Below are positions 45,361 to 56,259 of a stretch of 64,000 nucleotides of DNA, one piece after another. The position numbers and the translations under genes are program-made. The stretch lies in NCBI GenBank assembly GCA_949987705.1, contig OX465281.1, positions 195,349,112 through 195,413,111 on the forward strand, written 5' to 3'. Source of the stretch: Thereva unica (Eukaryota > Arthropoda > Insecta > Diptera > Therevidae). The notes beneath the pieces were generated by a model. That model was given only the letters and a program-made list of their open reading frames with translations, was not told the DNA's origin and did not search any database. How positions within the stretch are numbered: position 1 is the first letter of the stretch; each line of letters starts with the position of its first letter.

Positions 45361-48319
45361 TCCTATCGGGCGAACGACATATTCCGGGACGAGAATCGAG
45401 TCGATTTAAGGGTTTTTCTGGCCCTACCGCGCTGTTTTTCTAACTTTCAGCGAGAAAAGTCGCAACCTAATTATAAACAATTCATCCCAGGAGCGAAAAA
45501 ATTATACTTATCACGACTAATTCCTATCGGGCGAACGACAAATTCCGGGACGACAATCGTGTCGATTTAAGGGTTTTTCTGGCCCTACCGCGCTGTTTTT
45601 CTAACTTTCAGCGAGAAAAATCGCAACCTAATTATAAACAATTCATCCTAGGAGCGAAAAAATTATACTTATCACGACTAATTCCTATCGGGCGAACGAC
45701 AAATTCCGGGACGAAAATCGAGTCGATTTAAGGGTTTTTCTGGCCCTACCGCGCTGTTTTTCTAACTTTCAGCGAGAAAAGTCGCAACCTAATTATAAAC
45801 AATTCATCCCAGGAGCGAAAAAATTATACTTATCACGACTAATTCCTATCGGGCGAACGACAAATTCCGGGACGAAAATCGTGTCGATTTAAGGGTTTTT
45901 CTGGCCCTACCGCGCTGTTTTTCTAACTTTCAGCGAGAAAAGTCGCAACCTAATTATAAACAATTCATCCCAGGAGCGAAAAAATTATACTTATCACGAC
46001 TAATTCCTATCGGGCGAACGACAAATTCCGGGACGAAAATCGAGTCGATTTAAGGGTTTTTCTGGCCCTACCGCGCTGTTTTTCTAACTTTCAGCGAGAA
46101 AAGTCGCAACCTAATTATAAACAATTCATCCCAGGAGCGAAAAAATTATACTTATCACGACTAATTCCTATCGGGCGAACGACAAATTCCGGGACGACAA
46201 TCGTGTCGATTTAAGGGTTTTTCTGGCCCTACCGCGCTGTTTTTCTAACTTTCAGCGAGAAAAATCGCAACCTAATTATAAACAATTCATCCTAGGAGCG
46301 AAAAAATTATACTTATCACGACTAATTCCTATCGGGCGAACGACAAATTCCGGGACGAAAATCGAGTCGATTTAAGGGTTTTTCTGGCCCTACCGCGCTG
46401 TTTTTCTAACTTTCAGCGAGAAAAGTCGCAACCTAATTATAAACAATTCATCCCAGGAGCGAAAAAATTATACTTATCACGACTAATTCCTATCGGGCGA
46501 ACGACAAATTCCGGGACGAAAATCGTGTCGATTTAAGGGTTTTTCTGGCCCTACCGCGCTGTTTTTCTAACTTTCAGCGAGAAAAATCGCAACCTAATTA
46601 TAAACAATTCATCCTAGGAGCGAAAAAATTATACTTATCACGACTAATTCCTATCGGGCGAACGACAAATTCCGGGACGAAAATCGAGTCGATTTAAGGG
46701 TTTTTCTGGCCCTACCGCGCTGTTTTTCTAACTTTCAGCGAGAAAAGTCGCAACCTAATTATAAACAATTCATCCCAGGAGCGAAAAAATTATACTTATC
46801 ACGACTAATTCCTATCGGGCGAACGACAAATTCCGGGACGAAAATCGAGTCGATTTAAGGGTTTTTCTGGCCCTACCGCGCTGTTTTTCTAACTTTCAGC
46901 GAGAAAAGTCGCAACCTAATTATAAACAATTCATCCTAGGAGCGAAAAAATTATACTTATCACGACTAATTCCTATCGGGCGAACGACAAATTCCGGGAC
47001 GAAAATCGTGTCGATTTAAGGGTTTTTCTGGCCCTACCGCGCTGTTTTTCTAACTTTCAGCGAGAAAAGTCGCAACCTAATTATAAACAATTCATCCCAG
47101 GAGCGAAAAAATTATACTTATCACGACTAATTCCTATCGGGCGAACGACAAATTCCGGGACGAAAATCGTGTCGATTTAAGGGTTTTTCTGGCCCTACCG
47201 CGCTGTTTTTCTAACTTTCAGCGAGAAAAATCGCAACCTAATTATAAACAATTCATCCTAGGAGCGAAAAAATTATACTTATCACGACTAATTCCTATCG
47301 GGCGAACGACAAATTCCGGGACGAAAATCGAGTCGATTTAAGGGTTTTTCTGGCCCTACCGCGCTGTTTTTCTAACTTTCAGCGAGAAAAGTCGCAACCT
47401 AATTATAAACAATTCATCCCAGGAGCGAAAAAATTATACTTATCACGACTAATTCCTATCGGGCGAACGACAAATTCCGGGACGAAAATCGTGTCGATTT
47501 AAGGGTTTTTCTGGCCCTACCGCGCTGTTTTTCTAACTTTCAGCGAGAAAAATCGCAACCTAATTATAAACAATTCATCCTAGGAGCGAAAAAATTATAC
47601 TTATCACGACTAATTCCTATCGGGCGAACGACAAATTCCGGGACGAAAATCGAGTCGATTTAAGGGTTTTTCTGGCCCTACCGCGCTGTTTTTCTAACTT
47701 TCAGCGAGAAAAGTCGCAACCTAATTATAAACAATTCATCCCAGGAGCGAAAAAATTATACTTATCACGACTAATTCCTATCGGGCGAACGACAAATTCC
47801 GGGACGAAAATCGAGTCGATTTAAGGGTTTTTCTGGCCCTACCGCGCTGTTTTTCTAACTTTCAGCGAGAAAAGTCGCAACCTAATTATAAACAATTCAT
47901 CCCAGGAGCGAAAAAAATATACTTATCACGACTAATTCCTATCGGGCGAACGACAAATTCCGGGACGAAAATCGTGTCGATTTAAGGGTTTTTCTGGCCC
48001 TACCGCGCTGTTTTTCTAACTTTCAGCGAGAAAAATCGCAACCTAATTATAAACAATTCATCCTAGGAGCGAAAAAATTATACTTATCACGACTAATTCC
48101 TATCGGGCGAACGACAAATTCCGGGACGAAAATCGAGTCGATTTAAGGGTTTTTCTGGCCCTACCGCGCTGTTTTTCTAACTTTCAGCGAGAAAAGTCGC
48201 AACCTAATTATAAACAATTCATCCCAGGAGCGAAAAAATTATACTTATCACGACTAATTCCTATCGGGCGAACGACAAATTCCGGGACGAAAATCGAGTC
48301 GATTTAAGGGTTTTTCTGG
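45361..48319 (+). repeat. Satellite array, 161-bp monomer x 18.4
   Basis: Markers such as TCCTATCGGGCGAACGACAA recur exactly every 161 bp from 45361 to 48259, with no indel between 19 starts. Monomers differ at a few sites: GAGTCG or GTGTCG, GAAAAGTCGC or GAAAAATCGC, CCCAGG or CCTAGG. These variants are largely linked into two types that often alternate. Each monomer holds GTTTTTCTAACTTTCAGC, close to the half-site found at the E1 terminus. The array stops abruptly in the 19th unit at TTTTTCTGG. No coding frame longer than about 85 codons is present. Confidence 0.95.
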
Positions 48320-48470
48320 TCCATATAGCTTCTTCTGACAAAGAATGTCGTATCATTGTCACACATATTTTATGGAATTGCTATAAAAATGCAAAACAGC
48401 TGTATGATTTTATGCTGTTATGATACTTGCTTTTTTTTAAGCTTCTATTTTTTAAGTATGAAAAGACAAG

Positions 48471-48888
48471 CATTACGTTTACATGCTTACTTGAAGTATA
48501 CTTGAAGTAAATTTCAAGTAACTAAATATGCATGTAAACTCGTCCTGACTTCAAGTATACTTGAGTCAAGTAAATCACAAAAATTTGTTTAATTGACTTG
48601 AAAAAGCTCATGTAAACACTACTTGAATACTTGAAATTTTGCTTGTGTATTTTTTCTTTGGAACAAGAAGAAGATAAAAACTGTAGTGAATGTATACTTT
48701 TGATGCAATATTTTTAAAGTTATTTATATTATAATTTGAAGATAGTTTCTGTTATAATATGAAAGGTCAAGTGTCAGTTCAAGAAAATTTGAAGACATTT
48801 TGAAGTCAAGTAAATGAACCGAAAACGCAACTTGAGTTTCAAGTAAATTTCAAGTCAGGAACTCAAGTAAATCATGTAAACGTAATGA
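48471..48888. mobile_element. MITE with CATTACGTTTACATG ends, 418 bp
   Basis: The ends are CATTACGTTTACATG and its exact complement. The interior is made of ACTTGAA / TTCAAGT units, both orientations repeated. AAG lies on both sides. A partial relative is at 63030-63105. The superfamily is not certain. Confidence 0.7.
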
Positions 48889-48968
48889 AGGACATTTTGA
48901 TATGAGCGAGAAGGCGGCTTTGCATTTTCGTGCAGTTTCCATTTTATGACTAGACAATTGTAAATATT

Positions 48969-49436
48969 CAGCCTTATTCTCGTTGTCGCATAGCCCAAGT
49001 GAGATTTTTCTTAGGCGGTGTCACGTCACTTTGAATATGGTATTCTCGTTGGCGAGTGACGAGGCTACGAGGTACGACAGTTGAGTTTGACATATTTTAC
49101 AGTGCTATGTTTGTTGTGAAAAACACGTAAGAATTTGTAAAAAAAGAGTTAAGTTGCGTTTTGGTTTTTGGATGTTAATTTTGTATAATTTTTTAGGGAA
49201 TATACAATCGAAAGATTTTTTGTTAACCTTTTTTCTGCTTCAATTTTGCTAAAGATAGAACTGTCGATACCTAGAAACGTATCGACAAAATTGTCACTTG
49301 ACACTTCCACCTAGTGAGAATTAGAATTCGACATTTGTCGATCTAGTCGCCAGGTGTCACTTATATTGACAATGAGAATACCAATTGAGGGTCGAAGTGA
49401 CATCTCTCACGGCACTCGACAACGAGAATAAGGCTG
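48969..49436. mobile_element. MITE with CAGCCTTATTCTCGTTG ends, 468 bp
   Basis: The left end CAGCCTTATTCTCGTTGTCG is matched by the complement of the right end (to 49436). ATT flanks both sides (48966-48968 and 49437-49439). Subterminal TATTCTCGTTGGCGAGTG-type repeats occur inside. The 3-bp duplication hints at PIF/Harbinger, but the family is open. Confidence 0.65.
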
Positions 49437-49719
49437 ATTAAATACTTTTTCATATCTATAGCAACATGATACTATCGTAATCGCATATATTTAAAAGTTT
49501 TATTTTCAATTTCCCTAGCAACCACGAACTTTTAATTTTGTCAACAAAAAAAGTCTGTAAATGTTAAAAATTAAAATAAAGATCCCGAAAAAGTATGAGA
49601 AGTTTATACTTTTTCTGGAACTTTTCGAGTTAGCTGCTCGCATCCGCTCGCGACTACGCGCCCCATAGTGCTGCCAGAAATAAAGTTACAAAATTCCCCG
49701 CTGAAAGTTAGAAAAACAC

Positions 49720-50506
49720 CGCCGCACATACGTCAATATTCTACATTTACGCGGCCAAAATTATTTGTTTACGTATATCACGTCTACATATCTCATAAGA
49801 CTATTTGTTTTTATTTAGTTAAATTATTTTGTAAATTAAGGTAAAAAATCATAAATTAAGGTAAAAAAAACATAAATTAAGGTAAAAAATGTATTCAATC
49901 AAAATAAATACACACAAAATAAAAAAAATGGTTATTTTTTCATATAAAATCTTAATGGTATAAAAGGTCCCCCGTTTTGTCATCCGCACTCTTCCGCAAC
50001 TGGTTTTTGTATTTTCTTTTAGTCAAAGGATTGTAGTTTCAAATAAAAAAAGAATGATGATCGTATCTCATCGAGAAATACAACAAATTGACCTTTGAAG
50101 TTCAAAATTACTTCAAAATTTGTCTTAAAACAACCCATGTGTTTGAAACCCCCAAATTATTCGAATTGAGCATTTTGGGTAAGTAAATAATAATAAAAAT
50201 AAAGATCCATACCTGTGTTATTGGAATCCATCACTTTCACTTCAAAAACTGACACAGAAAAAAAAATATTAATGTTGTCACTTTTGTTGTGTTTGTAACT
50301 TTAAGCAGCAAAAACCAGCGCACGGGTTGACGGTCAAGTACCGACTACCTGAATGCGGTCGGGGTGTATCGTAGGTAGGTGGTGGGGGTCAGTTAGGATT
50401 CTTGGAACTGTCTTCTAGCTCTGCATGTGCTATTTTATGTGTTTACCGTAAGTTTTTAAAATTCAATTTTGGCCGCGTAAATGTGGAATATTGACGCATG
50501 TGCGCC
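49720..50506. mobile_element. Inverted-repeat element inserted in a satellite remnant
   Basis: Termini of about 43 bp (from GCACATACGTCAATATTCTA on the left; the right end matches its complement) enclose about 700 bp of AT-rich sequence. The flanks, CGCTGAAAGTTAGAAAAAC on the left and GTAGGGCCAGAAAAAC on the right, are adjacent parts of the 161-bp monomer in inverse orientation. The element therefore sits in a leftover monomer belonging to the opposite arm of E1. Confidence 0.7.
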
Positions 50507-50530
50507 GTAGGGCCAGAAAAACTTGATTAC

Positions 50531-51789
50531 CAGAAAAGGAAACCAAGAAAACAAAGAGAATATGATGGATACAGAAATTTCTCTATCTTCGACTTCCCAA
50601 TTCCCGCTGTTCGGTGCCGAAGAAGCTGCGTTTAGCTCAGCTTCTGAGGGCACTGTATAAACGAAAATTTTCGCGTCAGTGTGAGTTCAATTAAATTGAA
50701 TGTGTTGGAGTTTCATATTGATTTTCTGTGGCAAGAAGCTGAAGATATTATAGCTTCCCCATGTTGTATAAGGTCTCGGCCACGACAAGAGCGGTGAAGG
50801 GCACTTTAGTATTTGCCACTCTGCCGCTCATCATTCGGAGCTCATATCATGTATGAGGCCTAACACCACATCGAGAAGTTGCAATATCTCCAGCTTTAGT
50901 GTTTCCAGAGGAGCAAATATATTAAGATTTTTCTTGCGATTAATCTTAAAGTATTTAAATTTATTTTTATGAAGTTGCCGATTTGGTCAAGGGAAGCAGT
51001 GCTTCTTTTGCACCTCTGTTAAGTTGGAAAATTTGTATAAGAAGAAATACACGCGGTCAGAAGAGCTCGTGAAGAATCGCAAACCTGGAAGACATAAAGG
51101 ACAGTTATCTTTAATATCACCCTGGCTTGCGCTGTACACTTAGAGAACAAGCTTCTCACACCCCCTCTGTCTTTACTCTTCTTCTAAACTAGGATGATAT
51201 CATCAGGTTAAGATGATTTGAATTGAGAAAACTCCAAATAACGTAAAAGTTTTTTCAAATCTTCACTTATCTTGCGCGCGTATCCGACTAGATCTAATCA
51301 AAGGGCTTCTAAAAGGCTTTACTGTACGCGAGGGAAGAAAAAGTTTTGTATAATAGATAATAATTTGTAATTAGATTGTTTGCAATATTCAAAAGTATTG
51401 ACAACCCAAGAAATTCTTGACTAAGTAAGTAAGAAGCAACCGAGAGAAGGAAAGAAATAGAAAGGCGTGTGAGCACGGGATGTTGCTGAGTACGTTGCGC
51501 CTGTTTTCCCTTCTCTTATCACGGCAACTATACTTTTCCTCTTGTAATCAATTACTTCACTTAATGAATTTTTATGTTATTCGTCTCCTGAGTGACAAGA
51601 AAATATTGGTCTTGGACGTTTATATGGGAATGATGAAAAAGTGTCCCCAAGAGAGGAGCAGAAAGTTCGTTTGTAACATAACAGGAGATGAGCATAGATA
51701 TTCAAGAAATGGGAAGGTGGAAATATTTTTTTTATAGCTGAAATTTCGGTGAGCAGAGAGAGAGAGAGATAGACAGAGAATTGGATAAG
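50531..51789. other. Spacer inside E1
   Basis: No domain is recognised. The 65-codon minus frame (50456-50653) and 85-codon plus frame (51480-51737) show nothing familiar. GA microsatellite at about 51757-51778. Confidence 0.35.
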
Positions 51790-51973
51790 AGCTTATCACT
51801 TGCTTCGGATACCTTGCGCCGAAATGGGAAGAGCGGAAAAAAATTTTTTTTTTGCGGCGATCGCTAGCGGATAAAAAGCGGATAATTTTGAGCCGTAGCG
51901 GAAACTATTTTTCAGAGGTGGTCCTGCCAACTTAACAGAGAATTCCTTTACTTCCAAAGAGGCACCGCCACTG
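51790..51973 (-). mobile_element. hAT-type terminal fragment
   Basis: On the minus strand it starts CAGTGGCGGTGCCTC at 51973, a typical hAT end, then TTGGCAGGACCACC. It abuts the right arm of E1 exactly within a satellite unit (GTCGATTTAAGG), so it inserted into E1. A diverged copy is at 43878-44030. Confidence 0.55.
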
Positions 51974-52392
51974 CCTTAAATCGACTCGATTCTCGTCCCG
52001 GAATTTGTCGTTCGCACGATAGGAATTAGTTGTGACAATTATAATTTTTTTTCGCAAGTATTCTCGAAACTTAAAATAATGTCATGATGCAAAAAATTTT
52101 CGTAATTTTATTTTCAACTGTACTTTTTATTATTTTCCAAATCTGTCTAGGCCATTCTTTTTCTGACTAAAAAACGGCAAATTCTCATGGAAGAAAAAAT
52201 TTTTTTTTATTCATTTTTTGTATGGCTGTTTTTCTAACTTTATATAAAGTTAGAAAAACATCCGATTTTTTTTAAAAAAATAAGAACGACAAATTTGGCG
52301 TTTTCACGACTAATTAACGACTAATTAACGGCAAATTATCCAACTATTCGCCATTCGATTTGGCAATGCTGTTTTTCTAACTTTATGCACAT
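51974..52392 (-). repeat. Right inverted arm of E1
   Basis: This begins with about 65 bp of satellite-like sequence (complement of CCGGGACGAGAATCGAGTCG), then the arm shared with 45046-45360, the 34-bp palindrome (52227-52260) and the terminus ending at ATGTGCAT (complement, 52392). Confidence 0.85.
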
Positions 52393-54033
52393 CGTTAAGC
52401 CTATTAATCTCTCCCACCATCCACCCCACGAAGCCGCGGTCGGTGGATTAAATTTCCAGCGTATACCCCTAACACTACTGAATTCTTGTACTTTATTCCA
52501 ATTCACCTTAGAAAGGGCATTGGCAGTCCCAATAAAATTCGCTCCATTATCGCTATATATGATGCTTGGTCGACCTCGTCTAGCGATAAATCTACGTAAA
52601 CATTGTACAAAACATTCAGTGGAAATTGCTGAAACCATTTCGAGGTGAACCGCACGATAAACTGCACAAGTAAATAGGCAAATCCATGCCTTCTTAGAAG
52701 TTCCTGAGTTCCTTTCTTTCAGATAAATCGGGCCAGCTAAGTCTACGCCAATTACTTCGAACACTTTCGCATCTCTTACTCTATCAATAGGTAGGGGTGG
52801 AGAATTTGTTGTTATCCTTTTAGCGTTATACCCTTTACAAACCATACGAGAATTTAAATTAAATCGGATAGTACGACGACTATTCAAAATCCAAAAACGA
52901 TTTCTCAAGATAGTTAACATGCAGTGCAAACCTGCATGGGACACTAGGCGACTTACTACAGGGTGTTTTTAACATTTTAGCAATATGGGAAAGCAAAAGT
53001 CTTCAAAATCTTCTCGATGGGACACCTTCGTCTTAATACGCATTATTCATCCTCATCAACAAATGGGCACAAATGCTTTATCTTAATATCATCAATACCA
53101 CTAAAAGAATCTCTTTGAATTAAACGCAAAACTCGTTTTTCAGCATACTCAAATTCATTAGTTATTATATCCCCAAATGTTCGCGATTCTTGTCTCACGG
53201 ACGCATTGTGCTTAAAACGGATCATCCATTCGCACAATTTGGTTGTAATTAGAGAAATACTTGTAGTACCAATCAGCATCGGTTGAACTGCACACCATGG
53301 AACAGAATGATTTGATTGATTTTCTTCTTTCCATGTCGATTTCTTCTTCATTATAGGAAATTTCGGTTGAGGAAAAGTCGTCCGATGATGTCCTTAACCA
53401 TTCTGGTCCCAACCACCATCTCGAAGCTAGTAACTTTTTTGCATTACACCCTCTCGATGGAAGGTCAGCAGGATTATTTGCCCCGAGTACATGACGCCAC
53501 TGATCTTTCGTGGTGAATCGTCTTATTTCAGCCACTCTGTTGCGTACAAAAATATCCCACTGCTCCCCCCGGGTAATCCATGCAAGCACAGTGGTAGAGT
53601 CAGACCAGTAGCACACATTATCAATAGGAATTGTTAAATCTTTTTCTACACTTTGATGTAATCTTACTCCTACAGTAGTAGCCAACAGCTCTAACCTGGG
53701 TATAGTCATCTTCTTATTCTGTTTTCTCAAAGGATTGATTCTCGATTTAGCTTGTATAAGTTGTATATTAACTTGGTCGTCTACGGATATAGTTTTCAAG
53801 AACACGGCAGCAACATATGCCTGCTGACTAGCGTCACATAATACATGTACTGAAGAACTTTTCAGTTTGTATGAACTTAAAAGCCAGCGGGAAATTTTTA
53901 CTTCCTTCAAATAAGGTAAATCGCGAACCCAGTTGATAAACTTATTCTTCACTTCTTCCTCGAACTCCTTATCCCAGTCACTCTTCGTGTCGCAGATTTG
54001 TTGGAGAACGATCTTTGGCAATAGCAATACCGG
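52393..54033 (-). pseudogene. A17-type/RNase H and integrase core of BEL/Pao element 2
   Basis: PVLLLPKIVLQQICDTKSDW opens the A17-type region, then VHVLCDASQQAYVAAVFL and VCYWSDSTTVLAWI (RNase H), PADLPSRG and GPEWLRTSSDD. A linker with a stop near 53043 follows. The integrase has GVDLAGPIYLK, YSDNGANFIGT and WGGWWERLIGLT, so all three DDE residues are kept. Stops near 52950-53043 and 52970 break the frame. The foldback element enters one codon after IGLT. Confidence 0.88.
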
Positions 54034-54823
54034 ACACATGGGCATAGTGTGTCCTTTACACAAAAAAGGAGACCCTCTATCTTGCAGCAACTATAGAGGA
54101 ATAACGCTATTGAATACAACATACAAAGTGTTCTCACGTGTACTCTATAATAGACTACAACCATACGTGGAAAGAATACTAGGAGAGTATCAATGCGGTT
54201 TTCGTCCTGGAAGATCCACAACAGACCAGTTATTTGTACTCAAAGAAACCCTAGAAAAGGCCGTTGAATTTAACATAACCATCCACATGTTATTCATCGA
54301 CTACAGATATGCTTACGATAGTGTGAACCGCAAGGAATTATTTGATGCTATGGAGCAGCTCGGAATATCAAAACACCTTGTAGAGCTGACAAAAATCTCG
54401 ATGAAAGATGCAAGATGTAAAGTCAGAATTGATGGTGAATTATCCCCACCCCTCAGAACAAATAGAGGATTAAGGCAAGGTGACGCACTCTCCTGCCTGT
54501 TATACAACGTGGCCCTAGAAAAAGCAGTAAAAGATGCATCGATTAACACATCAGGGTGTATCTTTGACAGGTCAGTGCAAATACTAGCCTTTGCCGACGA
54601 TATTGCTATCCTTGGAAGATCATTTGAGAGCATGAAGGAGGCCTTTGTAGCACTTGAGCAGGCCGCAAAAAAAAATCGGGTTGGAAATAAATGAGCACAA
54701 AACAAAGTATATGTGCACAAAAAACACCAGAAGTAGCAGACAAAATATAACGATCGATAGAGATATTTCAAGGAAGACAAAATTGGCACTTTACACAACA
54801 CTAATAAGGCCTGTCCTACTATA
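54034..54823 (+). pseudogene. RTE-like reverse transcriptase of element G
   Basis: The frame 54034-54694 reads GIVCPLHKKGD, NYRGITLLNTTYKVFSRVLY, GEYQCGFRPGRSTTDQLF, MLFIDYRYAYDSVNR (block 3; usually DFRQAYDS), RTNRGLRQGDALSCLLYN (block 4) and QILAFADDIAILGRS (block 5, FADD). After a shift at about 54675, GLEINEHKTKYMCTKNTRSS continues to TTLIRPVLLY, where the SINE enters. Catalytic aspartates are kept. One frameshift is evident. Confidence 0.85.
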
Positions 54824-55286
54824 TTTTTTTTTTTTATGTGAAAGACTAGAGTCACAGGAAACGCCCTTTATACTGTGTCGACAATCTATTTTCTTCATAT
54901 AGAGTGCAATGTCGAACAGCAGCTCTAGTCGGGGAAGAAAGGAACTGTCACAACCTACCAGCGATATTTTGCAGTCGACCTACTCCCAACCATTACTGGC
55001 GACTCTGACATCGGGGCGTCGAGAACAACTCGCTGGAGTGGTATGCCTCCTGAAACGAGTTGAATCTCATCAACCAACCGATGACATGCGCTTTGGTGAC
55101 GCGGGGAAGGGCTAAGGAAGGTTATGACAGAAGGAATCAGGAATGTAAAGAGGGAAGAAGAAAGAAGGAAAGTTATGTTGGTGGGAAAGTGGAAAAGGCG
55201 AAGGACCGTGGGGCTGGCCGGGATGCGAACCCGGGACCTCTGGGATAGTAGCCAGACGCCTTACTCCCTAGGCTACCGAGGCCCCC
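54824..55286 (-). mobile_element. tRNA-derived SINE, copy S4 (full length)
   Basis: A-tail (poly-T, 54824-54836) to tRNA-like head (CTACCGAGGCCCCC). The B box complement (GCGAACCCGGGACC) is at about 55226-55239. It splits the codons between VLLY and GSEVW of element G. Confidence 0.9.
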
Positions 55287-55576
55287 GGTATGGTTCGGAA
55301 GTGTGGACATTGAAAAACGCAGACGAAGCATTGGTAGGAAGATTCGAAAGGAAAATCCTTCGTTCGATCTACAAAGGAATACAGGTTGAGGGCGTTTGGA
55401 GAAGAAGATACAACTCAGAGTTGTATGAAATCAGCAAGATTCCAAACGTTGTTAAAGTGATCAAAATAAACAGACTACGATGGATTGGTCATGTACAACG
55501 AGGTGGAGAACGAAACCCGACAAAGATAGTTCTGGAGAAAGCTCCACCAGGAAAACGGAGACCAGGAGACGTTTGT
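55287..55576 (+). pseudogene. Element G ORF2 middle part
   Basis: GSEVWTLKNADEALVGRFER, then LRSIYKGIQVEGVWRRRYNS and INRLRWIGHVQRGGERNPTK are the region between RT thumb and C-terminus of RTE-like ORF2. The next SINE enters after PGKRRPGD. Confidence 0.8.
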
Positions 55577-56012
55577 GGGCCTCGGTAGTCTAGGGGTAAG
55601 GCGCCTGACTACTATCCCAGAGGTCCCCGGGTTCGATTCCCGGCGGTGCCACGGTCCTAGCCTTTCCCAATTTCCCACCTACATAACTTTCCTTCTTTCT
55701 TCTTCCCTCTTTGCATTCCTGATTCCTTCTGTCATAGCCTTCACTAATTCTTCCCCGCTCCACCAAGCGCATGTCATCGGTTGGATGATGGGATTCAACT
55801 CGTTTCAGGAGGCATAACACTCCAGCGAATTGTTCTCGATGCCCGGAAGTAGGTGAAATAAAATACCGCAGCTAGGTTGTGACAGTTCTTTCCTTCACTT
55901 CTCTCTCTATCTTCCGACTAGAGCTGCTGTTCGACAATTAAAAAAAAAAAAATACATGGTCGACAGTACAAAGGGGCCTTCCCTAAGTCTCTAGTGTGTC
56001 ACATAAAAAAAA
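55577..56012 (+). mobile_element. tRNA-derived SINE, copy S5 (full length)
   Basis: Head GGGCCTCGGTAGTCTAGGGG, B box GGGTTCGATTCCCGG (about 55630-55644), shared body, an internal A-rich stretch (55941-55954) and the end CACATAAAAAAAA. Plus orientation, opposite to S4 and 290 bp away. Confidence 0.9.
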
Positions 56013-56165
56013 GGTCGTCCTAAGAAAAGATACATAGATGACGTCGAGGATGACTTGAGACAATTGGGCATAAGAAACTGGAGAAGTCGGGCCAGGGATC
56101 GAGAATCATGGAGGCAAATGCTGGAGGAAGCCAAGGCCAACAATAGGCTGTGGAGCTCCTGATAA
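56013..56165 (+). pseudogene. Element G ORF2 C-terminus
   Basis: GRPKKRYIDDVEDDLRQLGI, then WRQMLEEAKANNRLWSS and TGA. It continues KRRPGD across the SINE. It matches the tail at 21738-22022 and part of 35450-35570. Confidence 0.8.
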
Positions 56166-56259
56166 TAATGAATAATCAATAAAAAAAATCAAGGATCTTG
56201 TCATAAAATTTTTTTTATTGATTATTATTTATAAATAATTACTAATAAATCAAACAATT

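Larger units (their letters stand above)
45046..52392. mobile_element. Foldback-like DNA element E1 with satellite array, about 7.35 kb
   Basis: The arms are inverted repeats of about 315-420 bp: left 45046-45360, right 51974-52392. The right end is complete (complement ATGTGCATAAAGTTAGAAAA). The left end lacks about 25 bp and starts at CAGCATTGCCAAATCG after TCGA. CGTTAAGCC (52393-52401) is the expected target site; only CGTT remains on the left. The interior holds the 161-bp satellite (45361-48319), two MITEs, an inverted-repeat element in a satellite remnant, and a hAT end. No transposase frame is seen. Long arms and the termini shared with element E2 (9-bp duplication) suggest an FB/Mutator-like element. 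Confidence 0.8.
44031..54033 (-). mobile_element. BEL/Pao retrotransposon 2, 5' truncated, split by the foldback element
   Basis: In minus direction: A17-type/RNase H and integrase (54033-52393), the foldback insertion (52392-45046), the integrase end (45045-44397), a polypurine tract (44272-44284) and a 3' LTR starting TGTTAGAAAATG at 44271. Gag, protease and most of the RT are missing. The 5' break at 54033 abuts an RTE-like element. Confidence 0.85.
54034..56165 (+). mobile_element. RTE-like non-LTR retrotransposon G with two SINE insertions
   Basis: RT, C-terminal ORF2 and stop (56161-56163) are collinear in three pieces: 54034-54823, 55287-55576 and 56013-56165. The SINEs between them are in opposite orientation. 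It is 5'-truncated within the RT. A short A-rich tail (AATAATCAATAAAAAAAATC) follows the stop. Confidence 0.8.

Noticed and set aside
45328..45570. 80-codon open frame across the first satellite units
   Set aside because: The frame crosses the repeat border and the 161-bp period is not a multiple of three, so it cannot stay open along the array. It is chance.
45361..48319. CRISPR-like array
   Set aside because: The 161-bp unit repeats as a whole with no unique spacers, and the context is eukaryotic. It is satellite DNA.
48471..49436. The two MITEs inside E1 as part of the E1 structure
   Set aside because: Each has its own terminal repeats and short flanks, and one has a relative outside E1 at 63030, so they are later insertions.
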